Assembly (NCBI GenBank): GCA_002501855.1
Contig: DAOM01000265.1
Span: 863 to 9,842 of the forward strand
DNA from: Candidatus Nitrosopolaris nunavutensis
GTDB taxonomy: Archaea > Thermoproteota > Nitrososphaeria > Nitrososphaerales > Nitrososphaeraceae
DNA: 8,980 nucleotides
Direction of reading: 5' to 3'
The notes under the pieces were generated by a model. It saw nothing but the letters and a program-made list of their open reading frames with translations. It was not told the DNA's origin and made no database searches. Made by a program: the position numbers and the translations under genes. Shown here piece by piece: positions 1-6,788 of this stretch. Every line of letters begins with the position of its first letter. The stretch's first letter is position 1.

Positions 1-569
1 AGCTAGTACATTCAACATATAGGATAAAGGAACATATAAGCAAGGCTCTAGAAGGAGAGGCAAAAAAAAGAAGAATAACAATCAGTATACTGGTTAATAA
101 TATACTTGATAATTATCTTAATTCTGAGATGTATTTTGAGCAGCTTGGTTTTATTTTAGTCAGTAAGGATTTCCTGAGAAAGGTCTTTAGCAAAATAGAA
201 AAAGCAGAAGATATTGAAGAATTTGGTCGTGAGTTAGGCCTCACAATGGCTAAGGAATACGTATCTTATTTTTTTCCTCAGGTTAATAGCAAGAGCCTGA
301 TTAAATATCTGGATTTGTGGTTTAGAAGGTTTCAGTCCTATCAGCACAGAATTGATAATGATAGGAACAATAATAATCAGAACAATAATAATAATAATAA
401 TAATGGTGAACGACATTACTTTACAGTTATTCATGACATAAATATGAACTTCTCAATTGCATTAAGAACGATTTTGGAAGGACTAATCGTACCGATCATC
501 AAAAGCGATATAGAATTTCGAGATATTACTGCAAGTGCAATCTCATTTTCTTTTGAAGTATCTAGATAG
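1..569 (+). CDS. Ribbon-helix-helix-type DNA-binding protein, 5' end outside the window
   Basis: The frame stays open from base 3 to the TAG at 567-569, so the methionine at 129 is internal and the true start lies left of the window. The visible N-terminus (STYRIKEHISKALEGEAKKR, then a helix ending NNILDNYL) fits a ribbon-helix-helix fold: a beta strand, a charged helix, a short turn after RRIT, and a second helix. Such domains dimerise and bind DNA, so the likely role is transcriptional regulation. It is followed by an approximately 100-residue region rich in aromatic and charged residues (EQLGFILVSKDFLRKVF onward) that recalls the effector half of thaumarchaeal RHH proteins. An asparagine run (four Asn, Gln, eight Asn) interrupts this region, encoded by an AAT repeat. 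No DNA target or ligand can be named. The reading frame is secure; the RHH call is by resemblance. Confidence 0.75.
   Translation, partial: LVHSTYRIKEHISKALEGEAKKRRITISILVNNILDNYLNSEMYFEQLGFILVSKDFLRKVFSKIEKAEDIEEFGRELGLTMAKEYVSYFFPQVNSKSLIKYLDLWFRRFQSYQHRIDNDRNNNNQNNNNNNNNGERHYFTVIHDINMNFSIALRTILEGLIVPIIKSDIEFRDITASAISFSFEVSR
366..404 (+). repeat. AAC/AAT trinucleotide microsatellite inside a coding region
   Basis: In-frame codons AAC, AAT x3, CAG, AAC, AAT x7 form a near-perfect triplet repeat encoding polyasparagine in the middle of the RHH-type protein. Because the unit is three bases, copy-number slippage would change linker length without breaking the frame. Confidence 0.9.
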
Positions 570-625
570 AGAGGAGGAACTGTTTATCGTGCTACACTGG
601 CCCACAAGGTATCTATTGTCTTCAC

Positions 626-634
626 AATATTTAT
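626..634 (+). promoter_or_regulatory. Candidate TATA box for the 61-aa gene
   Basis: The AT-only stretch AATATTTAT is centred about 31 bases before the GTG at 661. An archaeal TATA box usually lies about 26 bases upstream of transcription start, so this predicts a transcript with almost no leader. Inference from spacing only. Confidence 0.35.
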
Positions 635-660
635 CAAATTTCTATTAGTATATTGTCGCT

Positions 661-846
661 GTGAGCGAATCAGCTTATTCAAAAAGAGCTCCTGTAAGGA
701 CAGAGATGCTTTCCTCGGCTTATAATACAGCTTCACTGCATAGCGAACTTAATGATATTCTGTTAGATGCATCCACTTGTGATTACTATGGCTATGTCGA
801 TAATGATGGAATGATGCAGATAAAGAGAGTGAGAAAGAAGCGCTAA
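661..846 (+). CDS. Small hypothetical protein, 61 aa
   Basis: I do not recognise a named family. The frame opens after a TAG at 646-648 and the first usable start is the GTG at 661, which sits at leaderless distance from a TATA-like box. The N-terminal half is polar and Ser-rich. The C-terminal half contains a motif reading CDYYGYVDNDGMMQIKRVR, which looks like two short beta strands with a turn, and it ends in a basic tail (RVRKKR). The YGYVDxDG pattern resembles the C-termini of other small thaumarchaeal proteins. It lies between the RHH-type gene and the zinc-ribbon gene on the same strand, separated by about 90 bases on each side. A competing frame on the opposite strand at this place looks non-coding. 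Confidence 0.45.
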   Translation: MSESAYSKRAPVRTEMLSSAYNTASLHSELNDILLDASTCDYYGYVDNDGMMQIKRVRKKR

Positions 847-898
847 GCACCATGGCCCGATTGAGATGGAAATATTCAAATGCAGCCCAGGATTGTCC

Positions 899-906
899 TA
901 TTATAT
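899..906 (+). promoter_or_regulatory. Candidate TATA box for the zinc-ribbon gene
   Basis: TATTATAT is centred about 38 bases before the ATG at 941. Placing transcription start about 26 bases downstream of the box gives a leader of roughly 12 bases for that ATG. It would give about 48 bases for the alternative ATG at 977. Confidence 0.35.
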
Positions 907-940
907 CGATTAAACCATTATTACTCCGCAATGCATAGCA

Positions 941-1177
941 ATGGCTTGTAGAAATATCTGTACAAGATACAAGATCATGAAAGATCGAAGAGGTTCTTAC
1001 TATGAGCAAGGTCACAAGCGATGTTCTGTATGTCAAGTGTTTATAGCTTGGCAAGGATCAAAGTGCCCTTGCTGTGGATTTATGATAAGGATAAGACCAC
1101 GGCATCAACGGAATATGCTATATCCCAACCCTCATTTACTTACGAAGCTAAAATACGAACCAGTAGTAGTGGTATAA
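941..1177 (+). CDS. Small zinc-ribbon protein
   Basis: The protein has 78 residues from the ATG at 941. The core is KRCSVCQVFIAWQG followed by KCPCCGFMIRIRPR: two cysteine knuckles (C28-x2-C31 and C42/C44/C45) about ten residues apart, as in rubredoxin-like zinc ribbons. Cys42 and Cys45 are the likely second zinc pair. An aromatic residue (W37) between the knuckles and an Arg-rich strand after them match the many small KRCxxC...CPCCG proteins of thaumarchaea, whose role is unproven but probably nucleic-acid binding. An internal ATG at 977 would give MKDRRGSYYEQGHKRC..., which looks more like the family N-terminus. The 12 residues before it contain two extra cysteines and may be untranslated leader. 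The C-terminus ends in an unusual LKYEPVVVV tail. The stop is 8 bases before the next ATG at 1185, so co-transcription is possible. Confidence 0.7.
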   Translation: MACRNICTRYKIMKDRRGSYYEQGHKRCSVCQVFIAWQGSKCPCCGFMIRIRPRHQRNMLYPNPHLLTKLKYEPVVVV

Positions 1178-1184
1178 TGCTCTC

Positions 1185-2417
1185 ATGCCACCGGTCGACA
1201 GATCTTCAACTAGCTATTGGGCTGATTCTATTAACCTTCCATTGACCAGCTTAGGAGGAGAAAAGCAGGTGAAAGAAGAAGTACAATTCCTTCGATCACA
1301 AAACTATTGCGTATGTTTCATTCAGATGGTGAATACTACAGGTACTAGTACCACCATTAATGATTCGGATAATATTAGAAAATATTATACGATTTTTATC
1401 AACACAATGTCAACTATAGCAAGGAACTTTGGAGCAAAGACAGTCAAAAATATTACCGATACTCATATAATCTATTTTCCGCAAACATCAAATTCTACGG
1501 ATGATTCTGCATTCAAAGATGTGATTGAATGTGGCATTACAATGTTAGCTGCTGGCGATGTTATTAATACAAAACTGACTGAACAGAAATTATCAGTCGT
1601 TACTTATAGAATTAGTGCCGATTATGGAAAGGTTGAGGTAGCCAGATCAACAACATCGCAACACGAAGACCTGTTTGGTCCTACGATGAATTTGTGTGCA
1701 AAGATAAACTCAAAAGCACCCCCAAACGGTATGGTCATAGGAGGAGATCTATACACAGTTCTAAAATCTTTTTCTCCCTCTTCCTCTTCCCCTTCATCTT
1801 ACAGACACAATGAGTATCATTTCAAGGAAGTAAAAGGACATTCAATTTCTGGCCTCACACATCAATACCCGGTCTACTCTGTAACAAGCAAATATAGTCG
1901 AAGCTATCCTGATGATGCTAATCTGTCAACTTTGAAGGACGGTAAGCGGACTCAGAAACCAGAAATAAAAAAGCAGGTGCTTCAGATACAACGTCCTTCT
2001 TTTTCTGCTTCTCCTATTTCTACAACTTCTCCTTCTCATTCTGGTTATACTATAATGTTAGTAGATGATGAACAAGATGTATTGTATAGTTTACATGCAA
2101 CACTTACCAACAATGGATATGATGTTGAGACATTTTCAGATTCTCAGGAAGCCTTAAAACGTTTTTCAGAAGTAGGTCGTTCGCACTTCGGTTTAGTAAT
2201 TTTGGACGTAAGAATGCCTGGCCTTAATGGACTAGAGCTATATTATAGATTGAAATCGATTAATAGAAAGGTCAAGATATTATTTGTATCTGCTCTTGAC
2301 GTAGTACCAGAACTTGTAAGCATATTCCCTGACGTCAAGCAAGATGATATATTAAGAAAACCTGTCTCTACAGAAGACTTTACAAATGCTGTACAAAGAG
2401 AAGTCGGCCCCCCATAA
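1185..2417 (+). CDS. Class III nucleotidyl-cyclase-like domain fused to a response-regulator receiver domain
   Basis: The 410-aa protein has a cyclase-homology domain at about residues 35-235 and a receiver (REC) domain at about 288-405. They are joined by a Ser/Pro/Lys-rich linker, with a second Ser-rich insert near 196-206. The cyclase signatures are beta1 NYCVCFIQMVNTTG, VKNITDTHIIYF (one metal Asp, D92), YRISADYG, and GPTMNLCAKIN with the conserved Asn (N169) and Lys173 where Arg is usual. The first catalytic metal Asp expected in beta1 is Gln47, so catalysis is doubtful and the domain may act as a ligand or protein sensor. The receiver is complete: acidic pair D294/D295, phospho-acceptor D341 in VILDVRMPG, S369 and K392 before Pro. 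The domain order (REC last) fits a signalling adaptor. The start is uncertain: the GTG at 1269 follows a purine-rich AGGAGGAG, and it would remove 28 unconserved-looking residues. Confidence 0.8.
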   Translation: MPPVDRSSTSYWADSINLPLTSLGGEKQVKEEVQFLRSQNYCVCFIQMVNTTGTSTTINDSDNIRKYYTIFINTMSTIARNFGAKTVKNITDTHIIYFPQTSNSTDDSAFKDVIECGITMLAAGDVINTKLTEQKLSVVTYRISADYGKVEVARSTTSQHEDLFGPTMNLCAKINSKAPPNGMVIGGDLYTVLKSFSPSSSSPSSYRHNEYHFKEVKGHSISGLTHQYPVYSVTSKYSRSYPDDANLSTLKDGKRTQKPEIKKQVLQIQRPSFSASPISTTSPSHSGYTIMLVDDEQDVLYSLHATLTNNGYDVETFSDSQEALKRFSEVGRSHFGLVILDVRMPGLNGLELYYRLKSINRKVKILFVSALDVVPELVSIFPDVKQDDILRKPVSTEDFTNAVQREVGPP

Positions 2418-3168
2418 TATAGAGATAGATAGGCGTCATTGGCTTCTCATCCAAACACCATCTGGCTTCTTTAATGTCTGAAATACATGTGCAGCAGCTC
2501 CCGGTAGGATCTCCTATATCATGGAGACAATCAAAGAATGTTACTAAATCATATTCATCTTCTCTTGGAAAATCAGTTGCAGAAGATACTTCAAATCTTA
2601 TTCTACCTTCAGTAAGCCCTTCTTCTTTTGCTTTCTTACGTGCATATTCTATAGAAGGCACATGATTATCAAATCCAATAAATGTAGAGCTAGGATACGC
2701 TTTAGCCATAATAATTGTGGAAATACCATGACCGCATCCTACATCAGCAATTCTAGCACCACCTTTCTTTAATTTCTCCGCCACTTCTCCTCCATCAAGC
2801 GCAGGAATCCATGAACTTACAATATTGGCAACATAATTTGGTTTGAAGAATCGTTCTGTGGCTACATATAACATAGGATCATGTTATCCCCAATCTACAC
2901 CCTTGCTTGTGCGAAAAGCCTCAGCAATCTTTGGCTCATCCTTGATAAACACTGTTGTTGCCTGGAATCCACCGATTACAAAAGCCGGACTATCTTCATT
3001 TGCTAACGCTAAAGCTTGTTCTGGAGGAAGAGTATATTTTCCAGTAGCAGCATCATAGCTAATATATCCGCCTGCTGCCTGATTTGCAAGCCATTCTCTT
3101 ACATAGCGTTCTTTAGTGTTAGTTTTATTAGCTAATTCTTGTGGTATGATTGGATTGGAATCAGCCAC
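2418..3168 (-). pseudogene. Decayed SAM-dependent methyltransferase with N-terminal winged-helix domain
   Basis: The GTG at 3168 begins MADSNPIIPQELANKT and ERYVREWLANQAAGGYI, the N-terminal winged-helix/dimerisation part of a class I methyltransferase family. After GVDWG an in-frame TAA (2884-2886) stops translation. The same frame then continues HDPMLYVATERFFKPNYV and the SAM-binding motif ADVGCGHGISTIIMAKAYP up to FFDCLHDIGDPTG. At 2500-2502 an extra G shifts the frame: shifting back gives AAAHVFQTLKKPDGVWM, the expected family continuation. Near 2440 the frame breaks again. The C-terminal third expected for this family (about 350 aa in all) is missing, because the relic runs into the 3' end of the convergent cyclase/receiver gene. 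The damage is therefore one nonsense codon, at least two indels and a truncation. It is very unlikely to make an active enzyme. The family assignment is firm; the substrate is unknown. Confidence 0.85.
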
Positions 3169-3283
3169 GGTACTACCTGGATTCGATTGGCTAAACGATG
3201 CAAATTAAGCAAATTCCTATTATTGCAAATGTGTAGTTTCAAATACTATAAAGTTAGGAATTTTTGTATAATACCAAAAGATG

Positions 3284-3850
3284 CTACTTCTTTATCCTCT
3301 TTATAATCCTGATTATTCTATCTTGTTCTTCTTCTCGTCTAAGTTGTACTTGTCTCAGCCTTTCCTTATCTCTTTTATTAGTTGGTGACTTCCTCAAATA
3401 GCCATTATATATCAGAAACGTACCTGGCACATATTCGCATCAGAAGCTTTAACCAACTAATTGGAACCTTCAGCCAGCTGCTGTGACGGCATCAGCATGA
3501 AATGTTCCTCAGAAGTGGCTTTTTCTATTAAAGCAGATGAACTCGTAACAATAATAAACTGAATGTACCCATCTTTTTTCCTTACCATAGATCTAAAGTA
3601 TTCTAGCAATCGTGATTGTGATTGAGGTTGAAGATATAGGCCTGGTATATCCATTAAAACAACAATATCTGAAAAAGACCTTTCATTTGACCGTGGTACT
3701 AATTTTCTCAGTATCTGATGTTCTACAAGTGGCAGAAATTGAGATATCACTTCTATTTCTCCTCTGCTTAGCTTATCAATATCGACTCGGTTCTGGGGAT
3801 GAGAACTACCAGAGTGTTATGATCAAGTGAACCTGCGTACGATAGTCTAG
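3284..3850 (-). pseudogene. Frame-broken relic of an AAA/ABC-type ATPase (Walker B-like half)
   Basis: The longest open piece (GTG at 3750 to TAG at 3457) contains DIVVLMDIPGLYLQPQSQ, which resembles the Walker B/D-loop of OLD/RecF-type ATPases (usual form LLLDEPGxxLHPxxQ), then LLEYFRSM and FIIVTSSSALIEKA, where the H-loop TTHSP would be. The catalytic Glu is Ile and the H-loop His is Ser. Reading upstream past the GTG (QNRVDIDKLSRGEIEV) reaches a TAA at 3817; another frame there reads YAGSLDHNTLVVLIP and joins plausibly. After the TAG at 3457 a third frame reads EYVPGTFLIYNGYLRKSP followed by a highly charged coiled-coil-like tail ending at 3284. The Walker A half is absent. It starts directly after the stop of the TIR gene on the same strand, so the two probably formed one transcript. 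Alternatively the pieces could be separate small proteins (97 aa and about 48 aa), which I consider less likely. Confidence 0.55.
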
Positions 3851-5215
3851 TTAATTTTGAACCCATCTATTAGTAATTTCATCCTTCTTGAAATAGCGTT
3901 CTTGGATTAAATCATTATAATAATATAGACGTAAAGTCAGATAAGTGATTGATTTATTCAATAGTACATTAGTATTCAAAGAAATTTGGCTATTATCTAA
4001 TTGTCTGAAACTTGTTATTGATTGCGCTGCGCCTACCTGCCGCCCTTTGACGTTTCTCCCATGTAACATTACTTTTAAGCGGCGCGGATCAATTAATGGT
4101 GAACAACCCAAAGTCATTAAGACATTTTGGTTATTGACCCCAGCTGTAACAATTTCTATAGGAACAGGTGCAATAATTACGACAAATGGAGCATATCTGC
4201 CATCCCAGAATTGCAAGTCGAGTTTATTTACGACAGCGTCTGGTAAACTATCGAATACGCCTTCAAATTCTGAAATCAAAAGTCTTTCATTTTCTGCTAA
4301 TTCGGTTGATCTGTTTCCACTCTTCAGTAGTTCATAACATGCCTTAGTAACTCCAAATATTTCACTTTGGGGGTGAGAATTGTAAAATGAATCATATCTT
4401 ATTTCATTAGGTATTAATTCTAACGAACTAGTTACATTGTCTAAAGTAATCTGTTTTGCTAAAGCTATTTGATTAAGTAAGTTGTCTAATTCATTTATTT
4501 CATGGACTTGGTGCATAAACCTGAGGTGCTGTGTAGTTAGCCCCACTAATTGATGGGGAGCATGTTCCAGCAATCTAATATATAAAAATTGGACTTTCCA
4601 TGAAACATCATTATTAGACCTGAACAGAAATATCTTAATTTCACAATGCTTCCACAGACCAAGTTCGTCGACTTTGTTTTGAAATATCTCAACACTTGCC
4701 ATATTGCGTGATACCATTGTATCGCTAGCATATTGCTGGCTCTCCTTAACTAGTTGATACGATGTATCTTCTACTTTAACAAAAAAACAGCTTCTGCATA
4801 AACTTGAAACACGGCTTGCGAGCTGTGGATCCGTTCTAAAGTCTTGTTGATTTTGCTTTGAGATATTTATTCCAGTTTGGGTTAAGAATGTTTCGGATGC
4901 TCTTTCTACATGTTCCAAATCTTCACGGAAGATTATAAATTGTGGATGTTCTGTAAATCCATTAGGATAAGCTCTCTTGCATTCCCTGATGACTTGTTCT
5001 CTGCCTAATGTATCTATATTGATCAATAATATAAAATATCTACAATTCGCAATTACATTGTTAATTTTTTCTTCAAAACTACCTGCGTAATTATGTCTTT
5101 CAATATGTGCTACAAAAGCCTTAATAGAATATCTTTTTAAGTTATCCCGAATTGTTATCACTGCCTGTCTCCTCGAAATATGATATGAAAGCATCAAAAC
5201 CATTCTTTGAGTCAT
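3851..5215 (-). CDS. TIR-domain protein with large uncharacterised C-terminal region
   Basis: The 454-aa protein starts at the only ATG after an upstream in-frame TGA. Residues 5-105 fit a TIR fold: beta1 MVLMLSYHISRRQAV, helix with IRDNLKRYS, beta2 IKAFVAHIE, FEEKINNVIANCRYFILLI (helix B and beta3), then REQVIRECKRAY and QFIIFRED. E78 falls where the catalytic Glu of NAD-cleaving TIR enzymes lies (Ser-x-Trp-x3-Glu pattern, here R72-x-Q74-x3-E78), so NAD hydrolysis is possible but the flanking Ser/Trp are missing. Residues 110-330 are largely helical and charged. Residues 335-445 look beta-rich (FVVIIAPVPIEIVTAG, VLMTLGCSP, SITYLTLRLYYYN), perhaps a sensing or binding domain. I recognise no family for this part and see no membrane segment or signal peptide. 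The ATPase relic follows immediately downstream. The role is unproven; TIR proteins in prokaryotes often act in anti-phage defence. Confidence 0.7.
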   Translation of the reverse strand: MTQRMVLMLSYHISRRQAVITIRDNLKRYSIKAFVAHIERHNYAGSFEEKINNVIANCRYFILLINIDTLGREQVIRECKRAYPNGFTEHPQFIIFREDLEHVERASETFLTQTGINISKQNQQDFRTDPQLASRVSSLCRSCFFVKVEDTSYQLVKESQQYASDTMVSRNMASVEIFQNKVDELGLWKHCEIKIFLFRSNNDVSWKVQFLYIRLLEHAPHQLVGLTTQHLRFMHQVHEINELDNLLNQIALAKQITLDNVTSSLELIPNEIRYDSFYNSHPQSEIFGVTKACYELLKSGNRSTELAENERLLISEFEGVFDSLPDAVVNKLDLQFWDGRYAPFVVIIAPVPIEIVTAGVNNQNVLMTLGCSPLIDPRRLKVMLHGRNVKGRQVGAAQSITSFRQLDNSQISLNTNVLLNKSITYLTLRLYYYNDLIQERYFKKDEITNRWVQN

Positions 5216-5260
5216 TGGTCATGTGCCTATATTATCCCTTTATGGGAAAGCCAGAATGGT

Positions 5261-5270
5261 CATATATTTC
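5261..5270 (-). promoter_or_regulatory. Candidate TATA box for the TIR gene
   Basis: On the - strand this reads GAAATATATG, about 50 bases before the ATG at 5215. Transcription would start near 5240, giving a leader of about 24 bases. No clear Shine-Dalgarno sequence is seen. Placement is by spacing only. Confidence 0.3.
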
Positions 5271-5459
5271 CATTCTCTGTTTTTGCAGCTCTGCAAATGA
5301 CAGCCAGGACAAATGGTATCCCACAAATTGGATCAATCATCTTTGTGTAGTTAGTAGGTAGCGAAAGAATTTTCCTGGTTTTACAAGATATGAAAAGACG
5401 TTAGGAGAATCATAAGTGTTTTGAAAATCGATTAAGAAAGTCTTAACTTTGAGCAAAAA

Positions 5460-5571
5460 CTATTTGATCATCTTCCGATTGCCTGCAATATGCCTTTGAT
5501 GAGCTTGGACAGGTTGGTCATATGGAAATCCAAATGGAACAAATATCTATGACACCCTTATCATAATGCAT
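5460..5571 (-). pseudogene. Probable broken single C2H2 zinc-finger micro-gene
   Basis: From the ATG at 5571 the - strand reads MHYDKGVIDICSI. A frame change at about 5532 then leads to GFPYDQPVQAHQRHIAGNRK, ending with TAG at 5460-5462. Restoring two bases at the break (TGG to a TGT/TGC codon plus GGA) would recreate CSIC-GFPYD...AHQRH, a plausible Cys2His2 finger with its helix (VQAHQRH). The restored product would be about 37 aa. The His spacing (HxxH) is shorter than the usual HxxxH, so the assignment is tentative. It lies in an otherwise gene-free stretch between the divergent TIR and SDR genes. Confidence 0.35.
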
Positions 5572-5696
5572 ACCAATTGTATTGTGTTCCTACACAATGC
5601 TCCAACGACAACTTTCATCATCATTATTGTAAATTATGTAAAGCGAATTTTGCAAATAAACCTTGGTTACTAGCTCGCCAGCAGATTGTTACCCTA

Positions 5697-5704
5697 CTTA
5701 AATA
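5697..5704 (+). promoter_or_regulatory. Candidate TATA box for the SDR gene
   Basis: CTTAAATA is centred about 39 bases before the ATG at 5740. Transcription would start near 5727, giving a leader of about 13 bases that falls inside the 11-bp tandem repeat. Confidence 0.4.
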
Positions 5705-5719
5705 GTATAGTCTACAGAC

Positions 5720-5741
5720 GAATAGTAGATGAATAGTAGAT
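5720..5741 (+). repeat. 11-bp perfect tandem duplication at the SDR start codon
   Basis: GAATAGTAGAT occurs twice head to tail, and the second copy supplies the first two bases of the SDR start codon (5740-5742). The duplication also creates a second, out-of-frame ATG at 5729 whose frame closes within about 16 codons. A partial third copy (AATAGTATAG) lies just upstream at 5701-5710. Confidence 0.9.
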
Positions 5742-6591
5742 GGTATCCCCTTCGTCCAGCCAAAAGGTTGCTCTAGTTACAGGCAGCTCAAGCGGGATAG
5801 GATTTGAAACATGCTTGACATTGGCAAGAAATGGCTTCCTTACATACGCCACAATGAGAAATCTTAACAATAGTGAGAAAATAAAATCAGTCGCAACCAA
5901 AGAAGGGCTGCCAATTCGTGTTGTGCAGCTGGACGTTACCGAAGATAGATCAATAAACGATGCGGTACATTCGATAGCATCTGACGTCGGCAAAATCGAC
6001 GTGTTGGTAAACAATGCTGGGTATGGACTTAACGGAGCGTTTGAAGACCTTGCAATGGAAGAGATAAAGACTCAGTTCGAAACCAATCTATTTGGTGTTA
6101 TAAGAGTAACTCAAGCGGTCCTTCCTATCATGAGAAAACAGAAATCTGGTATCATCATAAATATTAGTTCAGCAGCGGGTAGATTTGGTTATCCCGGAGA
6201 ATCCGCTTATGTTAGCACAAAATTTGCAATCGAAGGTCTGAGTGAATCTATTGTATATGAATTGGAGCCATTTGGAATAAGAGTGGTCTTGGTAGAACCT
6301 GGACCTATTAGAACAAACTTTGCTGATGGAATGGTTGCTACCAAGAAATCTCAAAATCCAAATTCTCCCTACTTGGAGATCATGAAAAAATTAAATGCAG
6401 TATTAGCTTCTATACGAGAAAATGCGTCATCTCCTGACCTTGTAGCAAAAGTAGTGCTTAAAGCTGTTACAAGTGAAAATCCTAGTCTGAGGTATTTAGC
6501 TGGAAAGGATATGGAAACATGGATGGAAGCAAAAAGAAGTATGTCTGATGAAGATTTCCGTAAAACGATCAAGCAAAATTTCATGAAATAA
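5740..6591 (+). CDS. Short-chain dehydrogenase/reductase (SDR), classical type
   Basis: The 283-aa NAD(P)-dependent oxidoreductase is full length for the family. The visible motifs are the Rossmann glycine motif TGSSSGIG (14-21), Arg40 at the end of beta2 (suggesting NADP preference), DV at 65-66, NNAG (91-94), N116, SSAAG with catalytic Ser144, and Y157-x3-K161. PGPIRT (187-192) completes the cofactor site. The complete Asn-Ser-Tyr-Lys tetrad implies an active enzyme; the substrate cannot be told from sequence. The C-terminal ~90 residues form a family-specific extension ending ETWMEAKRSMSDEDFRKTIKQ. The start is the ATG at 5740, preceded by a TATA-like box. It is probably monocistronic, since the next gene begins 197 bases later. 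A decayed paralogue of its C-terminal tail lies about 1 kb downstream on the opposite strand. Confidence 0.92.
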   Translation: MVSPSSSQKVALVTGSSSGIGFETCLTLARNGFLTYATMRNLNNSEKIKSVATKEGLPIRVVQLDVTEDRSINDAVHSIASDVGKIDVLVNNAGYGLNGAFEDLAMEEIKTQFETNLFGVIRVTQAVLPIMRKQKSGIIINISSAAGRFGYPGESAYVSTKFAIEGLSESIVYELEPFGIRVVLVEPGPIRTNFADGMVATKKSQNPNSPYLEIMKKLNAVLASIRENASSPDLVAKVVLKAVTSENPSLRYLAGKDMETWMEAKRSMSDEDFRKTIKQNFMK

Positions 6592-6735
6592 AGCAATGTG
6601 AAAAAAGAGGAAGCGAGTCTTCACTCTAAATTAGAAGGTATGATCTTATTCTGACATAACATCACCACAAGTAGTTGAAAATCTAACTAACCTGTTCGAA
6701 TATGCGACTGCTTAGCTTAAATAAGAAAGATAACG

Positions 6736-6743
6736 CTTATACA
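6736..6743 (+). promoter_or_regulatory. Candidate TATA box for the MEDS-like gene
   Basis: CTTATACA lies about 50 bases before the GTG at 6789, predicting transcription start near 6766. Another AT-rich box (TTAAATAAG, 6717-6725) lies further upstream and is an alternative. Confidence 0.3.
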
Positions 6744-6788
6744 AATTGGTAAACGCAGCTGGTAGAAGATAGTCGCTCAGATAAGGAC

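Larger units (their letters stand above)
5216..5739. other. Intergenic region between divergent TIR and SDR genes
   Basis: About 520 bases lie between the start codons of the divergent TIR gene (-) and SDR gene (+). Apart from the TATA-like boxes, the zinc-finger relic and the 11-bp tandem repeat listed separately, I see no convincing gene or RNA. A + strand frame near 5553-5705 contains a short Cys/His-rich stretch (HHHYCKLCKANF) but has no start and no further support. Confidence 0.6.

Noticed and set aside
852..938. 28-codon frame starting MARLRWKYSN
   Set aside because: Too short, no recognised motif, and it sits in the presumed promoter and leader of the zinc-ribbon gene.
749..1054. 101-aa open frame on the - strand
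   Set aside because: It overlaps both + strand small genes, is low-complexity (Ser/Leu/His rich) and shows no domain; the + strand zinc ribbon explains the region.
3945..4337. 130-aa open frame on the + strand
   Set aside because: It lies entirely inside the TIR gene on the opposite strand and has no recognisable motif.
5152..5361. 69-aa open frame on the + strand over the TIR gene start
   Set aside because: It is rich in Cys, Trp and Ser without a domain, and overlaps the start of the TIR gene antisense.
6690..6712. T-arm-like CTGTTCGAATATGCG
   Set aside because: The flanking bases do not form a five-pair stem and no cloverleaf can be built around it.
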